From: Nageia nagi
Taxonomy: Eukaryota > Pinophyta
DNA length: 64,000 nucleotides
NCBI GenBank assembly: GCA_050084985.1
Contig: JBITNC010000001.1
Span: 148,738,001 to 148,802,000 of the forward strand
Reading direction: 5' to 3'
Under the pieces are notes generated by a model. That model made no database searches. It was not told the origin of the DNA and saw only the letters and a program-made list of their open reading frames with translations. Every line of letters starts with the position of its first letter. Positions within the stretch are counted from its first letter, which is position 1. Shown here piece by piece: positions 45,640 through 58,063 of the stretch. The position numbers were made by a program, and so were the translations under genes.

Positions 45640-48250
45640 ATTTAAGACCATAGGATAATATTGGTCATGATGATGATGGTGATAATAATGTTGGTGAAGA
45701 AATTGGACTTAATGGTTTACTTAAGTCCCTTTATGCTCTTGTTGATGATGAAGAAAGAGATGGTGATGAGCTAGATGATGATTTAGAAAGGGATAGCATG
45801 CATAGTGCTTCTAAAACTAAATTATATGAAGGAATAAAAATAAATGTACTATCGACGATCCTACTTCTGATGAATATAAAAACCAAATATGGATGGTCAG
45901 TTACAAGTTTCACTTCTCTTTTGAGGTTTAAATTTTATTTTATTTTATGATATTTCATTTTTTAATATTCTAATTTTAAGGAAATCAACTACATAAATTA
46001 TTTTTTATTGGTATTATAGGTTACTAAAAGAAAAGTTATTGCCAAGTGATAATGTTATCCCAACTTCATGGAAAAAAGCATGTGACATCGTGAAGGATGT
46101 AGGGGTTGAATATAATTCATACCATGCATGTATTAATGATTGCATAATCTATAGAGGATAAGAATATGATACAAAGATTGAATGTCCAAAGTGTAAACAA
46201 TCAAGATATAGTGAATTAGGGAAAAAAACTCCAACTAAGGTTGTTCATGTAATGCCAATCCTTCAAGGGTTGATGCAAATATTATGTTGTAAGTCACTTG
46301 TAAAGTTAATGGATTGGCATGCAAAAAATAGAAGTGAAGAAGGTGTGTTGCGTATACCTACAGATAGTAAAGCAATGAAACATATAGAGGAGAAGTGGCC
46401 TGAGAAATTTAGGGATGAACCTATGAGTTTCATATTAGGTTTGGTAATGGATGGTGTCAATCCATTTTCGAACCAAACATCCACTAATTCTTGTTGGCCT
46501 ATTGTTATAATCAATTATAACATACCTCCATGGATGTCTAAAAGGAAAAAGCATTTGATGTTGGCTATTATAGTCCCTAGACCAAAATCGGTTAAACACA
46601 TGGATGTCTACCTTAAATTAGTAATTGATGAGTTGTAACTCTTATGAAAAGGAGTTCAAATGTATGATACAAGTGTACCTATCAATCGAAGATCATTCAA
46701 ATGTTATGGTATATTATGTTGGACTATACATGATTATCTAGAGCTTTCTATTTGTGTAGGTGTGTGTGTGTGTGTGTATATATATAGATATATAATTTTT
46801 ATATCCATATGAATTATATGTATATCCTAACTAATTTTATCACATCTTCATATAGAAGGTTATCATGCTTATCTGCGATGTGCGAAAAATCTTCCATCAA
46901 GATATTCAAGTAAGATGAATAAGATGGAATATATTGGCCATAGGAAATATTTGCCAATGGATCATGCTTTTTAAAAAAGGGGAGCCTGTAGAACGATAGA
47001 TAAAACCCCTATCCCTATTTACGAAACTCCTATGATTTGGTTCATAAAGGACCATGAATGTGTGGAAAATAGAGCTCGTAATGAAGGTACTGCTTTAGGG
47101 TCAAATGATAAGATTATTATTGGCAAAAATGATTTACCACCAGGTGAAATATTATACATTATAATATATTTGTAGGATGTTTATTATTTTTAATATATAC
47201 AATGTTTATTACGAATTGGTTGCATGTTTTTAGGAATGAACAAATTATTAATTTTTTATAGATTGGAATATTGGAAAGAGTTGCTAGTGACACATTTACT
47301 AGATCCTATGCACATTGTATAGAATGTTGCAGCTTCTTTGGATCAATATACAATAAACAAAGAAGTAGATTCTGATGCCATGAGAAAAGATTTAAAAGAT
47401 ATCAAGAAAATGAGATCTTTATGGATAACTTACTATCAAGACAAAAGAAAATAAGTACATATAGCAACATGCCTTATGAAAAAAGATGAAGTGAAAAAAG
47501 TTAAACAAACTTATTCAAAACATCAGAACACTAATAGATTATGGATCATCTTTAAGAAGTGCATTTAGTAGTGATGGTCAAATCATCGGATTCAAGAATC
47601 ATGATAACCATAACTTCATGAAGGTATTAATATCATATTATGTTTTTCACATTTTCCATTGAAATAAAAATATGTATTATTTATGCTTATACGTTTTACA
47701 ACATATTTTTCCAATTGCAATTCATGGATGAAGGTATGTTATGTTATAGTATGCCCTTATGAAAAATAATATAACATGCATTTATTCTTATTTTTTAATA
47801 TTTAATGCATTTTGATGTGTAGTATTTCAACAATATTATATTTCCATGAAAAGGTTATTATCTTCAAAGGAGATACCTATGGTTACAATAGATCAATGGC
47901 ATAGAGAGATTATTGAAATTGTCTGCAAATTAGAAAAAGAATTGCCATCTACTTTTATGGACATACAAGTGCACCTATTGATCCGCTTAGTAGATGATAT
48001 TGACATGGCAGGTGTTACAATGACTAGAAACATTTTTTTTATGGATAAATTTTTAAAAGTACTAAAGGGATTCATTAGTCAACATTCATGACCAGAAGGA
48101 TCTATAGGTGAAGGATACATTGTATAGGAATCATTTTTCTATGCAAGTAAGTATTTATCCCAAATAGATCTTACTGCCCTAGAGATGTGGAATGCAAACA
48201 AAGACAATGAGAAATTAGACGGGAGGTCTTAGAAATAGGTATAACACTAT
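45640..48250 (+). pseudogene. TNP2-type CACTA transposase remnant
   Basis: An exon near 45710-45930 gives LLKSLYALVDD...KTKYGWSVTSFTSLL. After an intron, 46021-46640 gives the worn zinc-ribbon region CPKCKQSRYSELGKK, then LVKLMDWHAKNRSEEGVLR, GLVMDGVNPF and SCWPIVIINYNIPPWMSKRK, the transposase family tnp2 (PF02992) pattern. More exons at about 46860-47150 (AYHAYLRCAKNLP), 47240-47590 (LEYWKELLVTHLLDPMHI) and 47830-48110 (DQWHREIIEIVCKLEKELPS, the DUF4218-like part). The protein would cut the element out at its CACTA ends. In-frame stops (for example at 46636 and 47453) show it is dead. Confidence 0.82.
46760..46794. repeat. (GT)n(TA)n microsatellite
   Basis: GT run followed by a TA run inside a TNP2 intron. 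Confidence 0.92.
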
Positions 48251-48735
48251 ATTCTCTTAAAGGTATTAACTATATTTTAGATATGTACATGCACTTTGGA
48301 TTTTTAAATTGTATAAATGCTTACATACTAGCTAACAAGTTTGAATTATGGTATTGTGAATTTACAAATTGAGACCTTCATGAATCTATAAATAGATTTA
48401 TCATGATGCATTAGTTCTACCAAATTAAAATAAGGGAAATTGAACAAGAGCGTGTCTTATTTTATAGAACAAATCAAAGAGGTACATTTAGTCTACCTGA
48501 AGATATAAGACAGGAAACTTGGCCATAAGAATGTCCAAGGTCATGGATGAAGAATGAAAATGAAACAAAATAAATTGTTAGAGGAAAATTAGATGAAGAT
48601 GATGAAAATGCACTAAACATTGTTATAGGATGCAAATTTGAGGTAATTAATTTTATTAATATTTTCATAAAATTTCAATTTTTTGTGTAAATGTGTTTAA
48701 GCATTAATAACATTTTCTCTTGAAATATGTGCAGG

Positions 48736-49199
48736 CATTATCTTTCCATGCAATGAGGGCATATGGTCAACACTTTAGAAAAGAAAAAAATGATGAGAGA
48801 AGAACAACATTTGATTGTGGAGTGATGGTTGAATATGATCAAGAAATTCATGCAAGTTCAAGAGATACAAACTTGATTAAGGCAAACTTAAAATATGTTG
48901 GAAAAATTCAAGAAATTATACAATTGGATTATAGGTCATTTCAGTGTGTGGTATTTAAATGTAAATGGTTTGACACACTCGATAGAAGAATAGTCTTGCA
49001 TGATATACCTAATGATTACTTTGCAATTGACTCCACATGCATTTTGCCTGACAATAAAGCATCTTATATTTTATCACAATGTTGCAGTCAAATATATTTC
49101 ATCCTTGATGTTGATGATGATAAAAATTGGTTTGTAATTGAATGTAATCCTATAGAAAAACATATTGTATGTCTTAGTGAAGATGATAATTCACAATGA
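48736..49199 (+). pseudogene. DUF4216-like exon of the CACTA transposase locus
   Basis: After a good acceptor (TGTGCAG at 48729-48735) an uninterrupted frame of about 154 codons gives ALSFHAMRAYGQHFRKE, then RRTTFDCGVMVEYD, YVGKIQEIIQLDYRSFQCVV and FKCKWFDTLDRR. This fits the DUF4216 region ('Y.G.I.EI..LDY......FKC.WFD') found at the end of TNP2 ORFs. It is the best preserved part of the locus and ends in an acidic tail at 49199. Its role within the transposase is not established. Confidence 0.75.
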
Positions 49200-49584
49200 T
49201 AATATTGTAATGGATATGTTCTTCACAAGTATACCTTGAATTTTTCATATGCATAACTTGCTTATTACTTGTGGTATGATAATAGTATTTATATTTAACT
49301 CCATATATGTTATAATTGTGAATGGTATATTTAAAAAATAACATAATGGAATAATGAAGATGAAATTGAATTTTTTTTTTTCTTATAAAATGATAAGACA
49401 ACTATGAACACATCCCAATGATAAATTAATTAAGACAATTGTATTGACTCGTATATTATTTTAATATGGAGGTAATTAATTAAGGATCCTTACAAGTTAA
49501 TGGCATGTTACAACAAATATTTAATGTGGTGTACATCCATGGCAATAAAATTTAATTGTAAAAATGCTTTAGAAATCTTCAAGG

Positions 49585-49956
49585 CTTGTGCCTAAGTTTT
49601 TTTGACATAAAAAAGTGTCGTATTTTGCATCCAAATGCCTTGAAAGAAGAATTTTTTTATTTTTAAGTTACATTCCAATGCAAAATGTTGCATCCTTTTT
49701 TACATCTTTGAGTGACCTTTTTTGCATTGTTGTTTGTGTCCATTGACATCTTGCGTTGCATCCTTTTTTGCATCGTAAGGGGCCTTTTTTTGCATCCATA
49801 TCTTTATCGATTTTTGCATCCAAAATTACATCAAAACAATAACAAAATGAAATGAAAAAAATATTTCAATGTGTTATGATGTAAATTTGCATCCTTTTTC
49901 TCTTTTCATGATTTAAGATACAAAAAAGGACGTAATTTAGCCTTTTGGTAGTAGTG
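49585..49956. repeat. CACTA subterminal repeats and probable right terminus
   Basis: TTGCATCC occurs near 49636, 49688, 49756, 49789, 49815 and 49889, often with T-runs. The zone ends GGTAGTAGTG at 49956. Confidence 0.65.
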
Positions 49957-49966
49957 AAAGATAGAT

Positions 49967-51069
49967 CACTACTACATTTTAGCAATTTTGCATCATACGA
50001 TGCTTCATAAAATTGTATTTTGATGTCATGACATAATATATATATCATTATTTCATATGTCTACATTAATCTAGATAAAACTATTTTTTTGACTCATTAG
50101 TTAACACATTACTTGATGCATTGTATGATGCATCACTTGATGCATTATTTAACGCATTTTAGTGCATCAAAAATACATGGAACAGAAAAAAGTGCAAATC
50201 ATGCACACGGATCATGGCATGATCCGCTATTGACCATTGATGCATTCCCTTGATTGATAGTGGAGTTTTAATAGTCAGTATGATGCCATTGATGAGTAAA
50301 TAAGGGTGCTTATCATTTATAAAGGCATTTTTATGGATACATGGTTGTATTTTTAGTGATACAGGTTTGCAAGAGTTGAAGACAACTTAGAGAACATATA
50401 TAATGGTGTGTAGATACATTTTATGGTAAAAAAAATGTGCATTGCATGCTTCAAACACCCACAAATTTTGGTAGAGGAGGCCATTAAAGTTTGGTGGATG
50501 CCCATGAAGTTTTTGATTGTATGCTCATGGAATATGATAATTTCAGGTTACTAAAGATACAACTTTCCTTAACAAACATTGAAATAGTTTCACCAAATGC
50601 AATAAACACCAACAGTAGTCCAACCAAATGAATTCACCTTTCCTAGCATCCTCAAATCATGCACCAAACTAAGAGATTTGTAAAAGGGTTTATACATACA
50701 TCAAAGACTCTTTAAAATATTTTTTATTGAATGTTATGGTTATGAGTGCCCTGTTAGATGTATATGCAAAATATGGAAGCATAGAGAAGATAGATGAATT
50801 ATCTGACAAGTTGTAAACCCTCATCTTATGTTGATGCATTATTTGATGCATACATGATGTATAAAGCATCATGCATAACATTAATTATTTGATCTCATAA
50901 CTCTATATATGATGTATTGAATGATGCATTACCTGATGCAATGAATGATGCTTTGTTTGATAGTACCTTTAGCATCAATTGATGCATCAAGATTTTTATA
51001 ATTTTTTGAAAAAAATAATACTATGGATTGATGCATTGTATGACTCAAAATGACTAAAATGTAGTAGTG
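49967..51069. mobile_element. non-autonomous CACTA element, 1103 bp, carrying a PPR fragment
   Basis: Terminal inverted repeats CACTACTACATTTTAG (49967..49982) and CTAAAATGTAGTAGTG (51054..51069), continuing as an imperfect match for about 37 bases. They are flanked by a 3-bp duplication GAT (49964..49966 and 51070..51072), the size expected for CACTA elements. Subterminal zones at both ends are packed with TGATGCAT-like repeats (49985-50170 and 50825-51045). It has no transposase; the middle holds a PPR gene fragment on the plus strand. It shares CACTACTAC ends with the TNP2 element next to it, which could have supplied transposase when intact. Confidence 0.88.
50555..50820 (+). pseudogene. 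captured PPR gene fragment inside the CACTA element
   Basis: The plus strand in changing frames gives QPNEFTFPSILKSCTKLRDL (about 50618-50680), then KGLYIHQRLF, VMVMSALLDVYAKYGSIEKI (50730-50790) and DELSDKL. These are textbook PLS-class PPR pieces in the right order. Two frameshifts and a stop are present. The fragment ends sharply where the right subterminal repeats begin. Confidence 0.78.
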
Positions 51070-51419
51070 GATGAATCAAATAAAGCCATCATGAACTGAT
51101 CAATTGTGCACTAAAAGTCATCATGAATATGCTAAGCCAATACTCATAATCACCTATTGTATACAAAACATATGTTGATTATTATTACAAAATAGACCAT
51201 AATAATTCACATAAGAGTTCCTCACACATGGATAATTGAATAATATCAAAAGACATATGTGAATTCTTCACACATGGATAATTGAATAGTGATAGATTGG
51301 CCAATCTTTTGCTGAAAATATTATACAAGTTTCTCACGTAGAGCAAACTTACCACAAAGGTGTACAACAAATTCAACACTATACAACATAAAATCCTCCT
51401 AAGGGTGAAGTTGTCATCA
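51070..51419. other. AT-rich sequence, possible eroded copia LTR
   Basis: No matching LTR was found on the other side of the copia remnant. CACACATGGATAATTGAATA occurs twice, at about 51224 and 51272. Confidence 0.3.
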
Positions 51420-54400
51420 CAAACATGAATTCAACATAAGAATTCAAATTTAACCCCTCTTGAAGGTAACTTCACCAACTCCATAGCATCCTTAAGCTTA
51501 TTGAACTAAGCTTTAAGAAAGGGCTTGGTGAATAAATTAGCAGAGTTCAAGGTTGATAAAAAATACTCTAAGTGTATAATGCCATCAAGAACCTTTTTCC
51601 AGGTGAAATGGACTTGAATTTTTACATGTTTTGTTCTCTGATGTAACACACGATTCTTAGCCAAAGAAATAATAGATTGATTATTTGAAGAAATTAGAGA
51701 TGCACCAGCTTGCTCATACCTAATTTCATTCAAAAGATGCCTAAGCTAAATAGATTTTTGAGCTGTAATAGGCATGATACGATATTTAGCTTACATGGTG
51801 GAAAAATAAATAGTAGGCTACTTCTTGGAAGCTCAAGATATAGCACCTAAATCAATGCTAAATACATATGCACATGTTGATTTCATATCATCTCTATCTC
51901 CTTCATAGTCAAAATTGAGAACCTTAAGAGAATAAAAGAGGGTAACTTAGAATACTTGAAAGCAAGATCTTTTATCCTTATAACATACTTTAAGATTCAC
52001 TGCAAAGGCAATATCTTGCTTGAAGATAGTCAAATAAAGAAGATTACCAATTAATTACCTATAAGTTGTAGCATCTACTAATTGAGAGTTAAAGCTAAGA
52101 GACAGTGATTCCAAGAGAGACTAAGATTGTAATATGTTTACACTTATCCATTCTAAACTTTTGTAAGATGTTTGATATATACCTAGATTGATTAAGATAA
52201 GTATAATATTTATATTAATACACTTACATTCTAAGGTAGTAGCGTAAAAGATCAAGATTAGTCATTTCAAATGTTGCTTTAAGTTTGGATATGCATTTTT
52301 GAATGATGTTATCATCATTTCTAGTAATTAGAAGATCATCCACATAAAGGAGAATTAAGACTACATCTTTTTCTTGATTGAGCACACATAAATCAGAGTT
52401 AAAAAAATATTTGAAAAAACTAATGTTAATAAAATATACTAAAATCTTTTTATACCAAGCTCTACGTGCTTACTTTAATCCATACAATGACTTCTTTAAA
52501 TTGCATATAAAAGACTCTTTTCCTTCTAAAATAAACCCTTATGGTTGATTCATGTAGATTTTCACATCTAAATCACCATTGAAAAATGCAATCTTGATGT
52601 CAAGTTGAAAAACTTTCCATCATTGAGCTACTAAATGAGCAAAGATTATTCTAATAGTAGGCATATTTACCATAGGAGCAAAGGATTCCTTGTAATCAAT
52701 ATCATCTTTTTGAGCAAAACCTTCGACTGCTAACCTTACCTTGTATTTCTCAATATCTTCAACTGAATTAAACTCAACCTTTTAGATCCACTTATTACTA
52801 AACACATTCTTTTTATGAGGATAAAGAACTAAGTCCTACGTTTATTTTTTCATAAGTTCCTCATGCTCCATTTTCATAGCTTCTATCCAGTACTCATGCT
52901 TTGAAGCTTCTTTGAATAATAAAAGCTCATCTTTGTTATCAATTTTGGAAAATAAATATTTATTCAAGGTCATGCTCCTAATTATCCTTTTTGTTGAAGA
53001 ATTTTGCTCTTTGATTACTTATCTACATTAATATATAACTAGTTAGGTGTAATTGATGAGTCATCTAGATCATCAACATCTTTATTAGAAGTAAATTCTT
53101 TAAGAAGTTCATTGAACTTTACATATTTATAGTAAGACACATCTTTTTTGGAACTTAATCCATAATGTAAAGATCATATTTCATTAATTCTTTAACTAAT
53201 GTGATAAGTCCCTTCTTAATCCACCAGATGTGTGAGTCAAACTCAAATGAGTACCATTTTCTTGTAACTTGAATCATAGAGAGAAGGTTCATCTTAAGCT
53301 TAGTAATGTAGAGCATATTTTTAAGAACCTTCTCATGAATCAACATAATCTCAATTCTTTAGATTTTAAAGATTGAATTATCACCTATCACAACTACATC
53401 TTTTCTATACTTATAAAAATTTTCAAACTTATCATTTTCAAAGCATAGGTGATTAGTGCAACTTGAACCAACAATCCAATTAGTCGAAAAAAATGAGTCA
53501 TAGAGTAGAGCCCAATAATAAGTTTAGCTTTTATATTCTTCTTTTTTTTGAATTTTTCTACATTTTTATTGCTCTTATTTTTTTTATAGCAATCAAATTC
53601 TCTGTGATTATGGTTGCCATAAAACTTACAATTTTCATCGAACTTTACCTTGAGATTTGATTTGCTTACCTTACCTTTTTCCATCTCTTTGTTTGAAGTA
53701 TTTATTGTTATTATTTCTCTTTTTCTCAAATATTTTGGAAGAGAAAGGATAAGATATGTTATGATGATTGAACTTCTTATAGAAATGAGTTTTTATTATT
53801 CTTAAAGTAACATTATTATCCTTTAAAGAAAAGATCAACATTTTTTTCTTAAGAGTTTTTTCATGCTTTAAAAGGAGCTTTAAAAGGTTCTTAAAGGAGA
53901 AAACTTCTTCTTTATCATCAATCTTAGTCTCAATTACAATCATAAAATTACTAAATTAAAAAAAAAAGCTTTGAAAAATAATGAATACCATGAACTCATC
54001 ATTGATCTAATTGCACCTACAAGCAACAAGTTGGATTTTAAGATCAATGATTTTTTTCAAGTAGATGGCAACATTTTCATCTTCCCTTTAACGAGATTGA
54101 AGTAACTTTTGAAGGATAGTGAACCTTCTTGAAAATTTAGATCCAAAGTAAATTTTTAAAGCTTATCTTAAACTTCTTTTGCTAAGGTTGATGACGAAAT
54201 CATAAGGAGCACTTCATCTGACATTGCATAAAAAATCATGGAGATTTCTAATTTATTCTTTGTGTTGTATGCCTTAAGTACCTTCTCATATATAGGAGCA
54301 ATAAGATTTTTAGTAACTATTTACCAAAGCTTTCTTATCTGCAATTCAACTATCATTTAAGGTTTTTAAATACTAAAATTGGAACCATCGAGAATATACT

Positions 54401-54430
54401 TGGGTAAGAAGTTATCTCCCATTTACTACA
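51420..54430 (-). pseudogene. Ty1/copia remnant lacking integrase
   Basis: Minus strand: gag region with a K-rich stretch and a damaged zinc knuckle (about 54430-53394, CKFYGNHNHREFDC, where the second Cys is Tyr); a pre-integrase piece (53346-53155, VLKNMLYITKLKMNLLSM); then RT pieces from about 52890 (EALKMEHEELMKK-like) to 51780; and the RNase H end (51733-51506, SNNQSIISLAKNRVLHQRTK and FTKPF). The integrase that should lie between the pre-integrase piece and RT is absent within the 200-odd bases between them. Many frameshifts. No LTR pair recognised. Confidence 0.75.
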
Positions 54431-56080
54431 TAAGAATGTGAAAAAGTAAACATGTGGTTTAAAATAACATTACATGTTTAGTTTTAATCATGCATTTTAA
54501 ATTTAATAAAAGGACATGCTTAATTGTTATACAAAGTTCACATGTGCAAATTTTTAAAATAGAAACTCTTAATGCATCCCATGTATCTAATACTTTTTGA
54601 CATCATCAAGTATTATAAATATATAGAGATAATGTTGAATTTTATTTTCTTATCTAAAATTAGGCCTTCATTTTTATTCCCACAAGGTGGAGCCCAAAGC
54701 ACTACCAATCCTTAACCAGTTCTCATTAGGTAATAATATATTATCATAAGTACCTACTATTTTACAATGTTATGATGTATGTTGGATCAATCAAATTATT
54801 AATCTTAATTAGGTTTTAAGTTGTTCTCTTAGATTATTAGGATAATCTTTGAATGGACGTGCGGATATGTGGTATCACTACACATGTCTACCACCTATTG
54901 GAGTTATATCCATACCAACAAAGGACTTAGAAGAAATTATGAAGTATAAACTTTTTACCATTTGGATTGTCAGACTGAAGACTCCAATTTGCCTTGTTCT
55001 CATCTTGTGGCTCCCCAAACAAATCATGTTGCATAATGTACTTACAGATGTATTCATTTTAGAGGGTTGTTCATTCAATATTTACGATTTTTGTATAAAT
55101 AAATAAAGCAAATATGTAAAAATATAAAGTAAAATACATAAATGAAACATCATCTATTCATAACTTAGAACCTTAAAAGTCCAAAGGGTTTTGTTACTAA
55201 TCCCTAAAGAACATCTTTACATAATTTCACAATTTGCACAAATCCATTCATAAGGATTTTATAAAAAAATGAATACTTAGAAAAGCATAAAAATTCTAAG
55301 TAATAAACATGTATTATTTCCATATAAGTCCATTCATAACTTTGCATAGGGAATTTATCAAAAAAATAATACTTAGAGAGGTATTAAGGATATTCTAAGT
55401 AATATGCATCAAAAAATATTTTAAAATTTTAAATAAAATATTCATAAAAAATTCCCTCTTTTACTTAAAATTGATTTTAAGATGTTTCTCTTCAATAAAA
55501 ACTTAAAATAGTATGCTAGTTTACCTTTGAAATTTAACTAAGGAAAAAAAAATCCAAAAAAATAATACTTTTAAGTAATTGCATATTTACCCAAGAAAAT
55601 ACTTCTAGGTATTGAAAAAATGTGTATCTTAAATAGAATGTTCATAATATCTCTAACCAACAAGGTTTAAAATCTTACCTATTACAAACTTTATAAGAGA
55701 GGCAATTTAATTTTTAGTGCTTAATAAAAAAATTCCACAATTTTTCTTGCCTGAATATTGAGGGCACTCAAAATTGCATTTTATAAGCACTAAAAAGTAA
55801 TTTAATCAAGTTATTAAAATTTTACTTCTGGGCATTAAAAAAATATTTTCCATTTGACCAGTTGACTTGAAAACAACATTTAAGAGGAAATGATTACCCA
55901 TTTAATTTGTACTTAACCATTAATACCAATTTTCTTCTAAACACTCGAAGTCAAATACATTAAAACACATCATTTTTCTCTAAACACTCCACATCAGAAA
56001 ATAATGATGATCGAATTAAATAGAAAGATTTGCAAGCAAAAAATAAATGCACCAACAAGATCATTAAATATGGCCCCCCT
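54431..56080. other. AT-rich stretch, no gene recognised
   Basis: The frame at 54849..55106 (+) and its opposite at 55078-54878 (-) have no recognisable domain. Confidence 0.35.
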
Positions 56081-56084
56081 TTTT

Positions 56085-56650
56085 ACTCGGCGCCAAGCTA
56101 ATAGAAATGGGTGAAAAAATAAATAAATAAAGGAGGTAGACACGAGGGCAGGATAGAGAGGCAGGCCGGGAAGACGAGAAGCACCAGACGAAAAGGGTTG
56201 GGCGAGGGTCGAATAGGGCGAGGTCATTCACTCACGAGGCCGAATCCTTCACAAACACAGGGAAGCTGAACACAGCAAGGAGGTCGAATGCTCTATTGCG
56301 CAAGGAGGCCGAACACAACAAGGAGGTCGAATGCTCCTCTGCGCAAGGAGGCCTGAGGGTGAGGATATAAGCTACCAGTCGCAGATATTTCAAAAGACTT
56401 CACCTCTCATTTTGGGGAAGAAGCTCGCAAAAAAGTGGCAGAAACTGCCAAGTACATTTCAGATGCAGCGAAGTCATATGTCGAGCAATGAATGTCGCCA
56501 ATGAGAAGTTGGGGAATGAAATACGTTTTGAATTTAGTGGGGCAAGCCAACAAGACTCCCTCCAAGGGCTATGCAGGCCGAAGGGACGGGCAACACTATG
56601 AGGAAGCCGCTATCGATGATGGGGGAATGAAATACGTTTTGAATTTATGA
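56085..56650. other. GC-rich island with short duplications
   Basis: GC content rises sharply against the flanks. A 43-bp unit (AAGGAGGTCGAATGCTC ... GCGCAAGGAGGCC) is repeated in tandem at about 56268-56310 and 56311-56353. The 26-base string beginning GGGGAATGAAATACG occurs at 56511..56536 and again at 56622..56647. A short plus-strand frame, about 56374..56491, encodes a K/A-rich amphipathic stretch (FGEEARKKVAETAKYISDAA) reminiscent of LEA-like repeats, but there is no start and I do not assign it. It could be a promoter or exon of a dead gene. Confidence 0.45.
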
Positions 56651-56939
56651 AATCATAAGACATATCCATAAATGTTCCAAAAAGGAGGGCAGAATGATGC
56701 ATATAAAATTGAAATTGCAGAATTGAACTAGGACAGACATTGAAGGTAGAAAAGTGGAAACAAGTGCACGGCGAATCAGAATACCCGATTGTGGTATTTA
56801 ATGGAATGTACCAGGTAAATGAAATGTTCAATCCAAGTGTAGCTTCACAATCTACGCTATGAACATGTAAATTTACCCCGGGAAAATATAAAGATGTCGC
56901 TTGCTATAAATACAAGAATTTGAAAAAAAAAGCCCCAAT

Positions 56940-57000
56940 TTTACTTTACACACATTTTGCATATAAATATATACATATATGTATATATATACTGCATTTT
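56940..57000. repeat. AT-rich palindromic stretch
   Basis: ATATATACATATATGTATAT is self-complementary. Just upstream, CTATAAATAC near 56904 looks like a TATA box, but no gene follows on the plus strand. Confidence 0.5.
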
Positions 57001-57392
57001 TTTCTTCAAAATAATTATATGCAAAATTTCAATAAAAGTTTATATATATTTGAAATATTTTCAATAAATATATAATATATACTCAAATTTTTGGATACAA
57101 AATAAAATCCTTAAATTAAAGATATGCAAAATTATAGCAATAAGATAAGTAATTTTAAACTTGCAACTAACAATAAGAAGTATTAGTATAAGCAAACAAA
57201 ATTGCTTCACAATATATTTCTTCTTTAACAAATTTTGTCATATATATAAAAAGGACTAACATAACACAAAATATGTTAGTAATCTAAAATAAGGAAAAGA
57301 ATGAGGTTATACCTTTGAAGCTCTTTTACCTCACAATGAAGTTTATGATGAAGAATGAAGATCTCCAAGTTGAAGATGAGATTCCAAACCAA

Positions 57393-57404
57393 GTTCTGAT
57401 ACCA
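57393..57404 (-). other. primer-binding site of an LTR element
   Basis: The minus strand reads TGGTATCAGAAC three bases after the LTR end at 57408; initiator-Met type. Confidence 0.7.
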
Positions 57405-57407
57405 AAA

Positions 57408-58063
57408 TGAATGAACTAGCACTTACACTCAATTTTTAAATGCCCAAGATTATATGAAAGCTCACTCAATCAACAAAATTCTAAAAGCATAACAATCTCA
57501 CAAATTGACACAAGATATAAAGTGGTTTCTCCAATTAGGAGTACATCCACTATCTAATATCTTTCTTCATTCACAAAGACAACTCTCTTACAATAATTTT
57601 AAATTCATCTCCTAATCATTATCCTATAGCATAACTTTGCTTCACAAATTGGTGAGTGACCACGGAGAGAGGGCCTTCTATTTATAAGCCAAAATCCTCC
57701 TTTGGATCATCCTTTTTAACCATTGTACAAAGGCATGACATGCTACACCTTTTTACCCGAGGGGCATGCTCATGAGATGGAATGTAGGAGAAGTTACATT
57801 ATCATACTCACTTAAATACTTAAGGTATTTAATGATACCATTAAGTAGTAGTGATTTTTCAAAGAGAAACATTACAAAACCTTTACAATAATGCATTATA
57901 CATTCCAACAATCAAAACTATGTACACATAAGTAAACAACTTAATGATATAAGAAATAATCATTCAAATATTTAATTAATATATATTTACTTATGGATAA
58001 ACTTTGATAGGTCCTACAAAGTAAGAGGTTTAAAAGGATGTTAAAAGACTTATTTATCTAATA
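57408..58063 (-). mobile_element. LTR (5' LTR of a truncated minus-strand element), about 656 bp
   Basis: On the minus strand it begins TATTAGATAAATAAG and ends TTCATTCA, followed by a primer-binding site. It contains a TATA box (complement of 57679..57686) with AAGCAAAGTTATGCTATAGG and a CTTTATATCTTGTGT segment downstream of it, shared with the solo LTR at 19017..19461. Only a short leader remains to its left (about 57300-57392). The internal region and other LTR are missing. Confidence 0.65.

Larger units (their letters stand above)
45600..49956 (+). mobile_element. decayed CACTA (En/Spm) transposon, TNP2 type; left end not found
   Basis: Holds the TNP2 transposase remnant (45640..48250) and a DUF4216-like exon (48736..49199). 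It is followed by a subterminal zone (about 49625-49900) with at least six TTGCATCC repeats and a probable right terminus GTAGTAGTG at 49948..49956, the complement of CACTACTAC. Subterminal repeats of this kind are bound by the transposase of CACTA elements. I could not find a matching left terminus. Confidence 0.65.
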
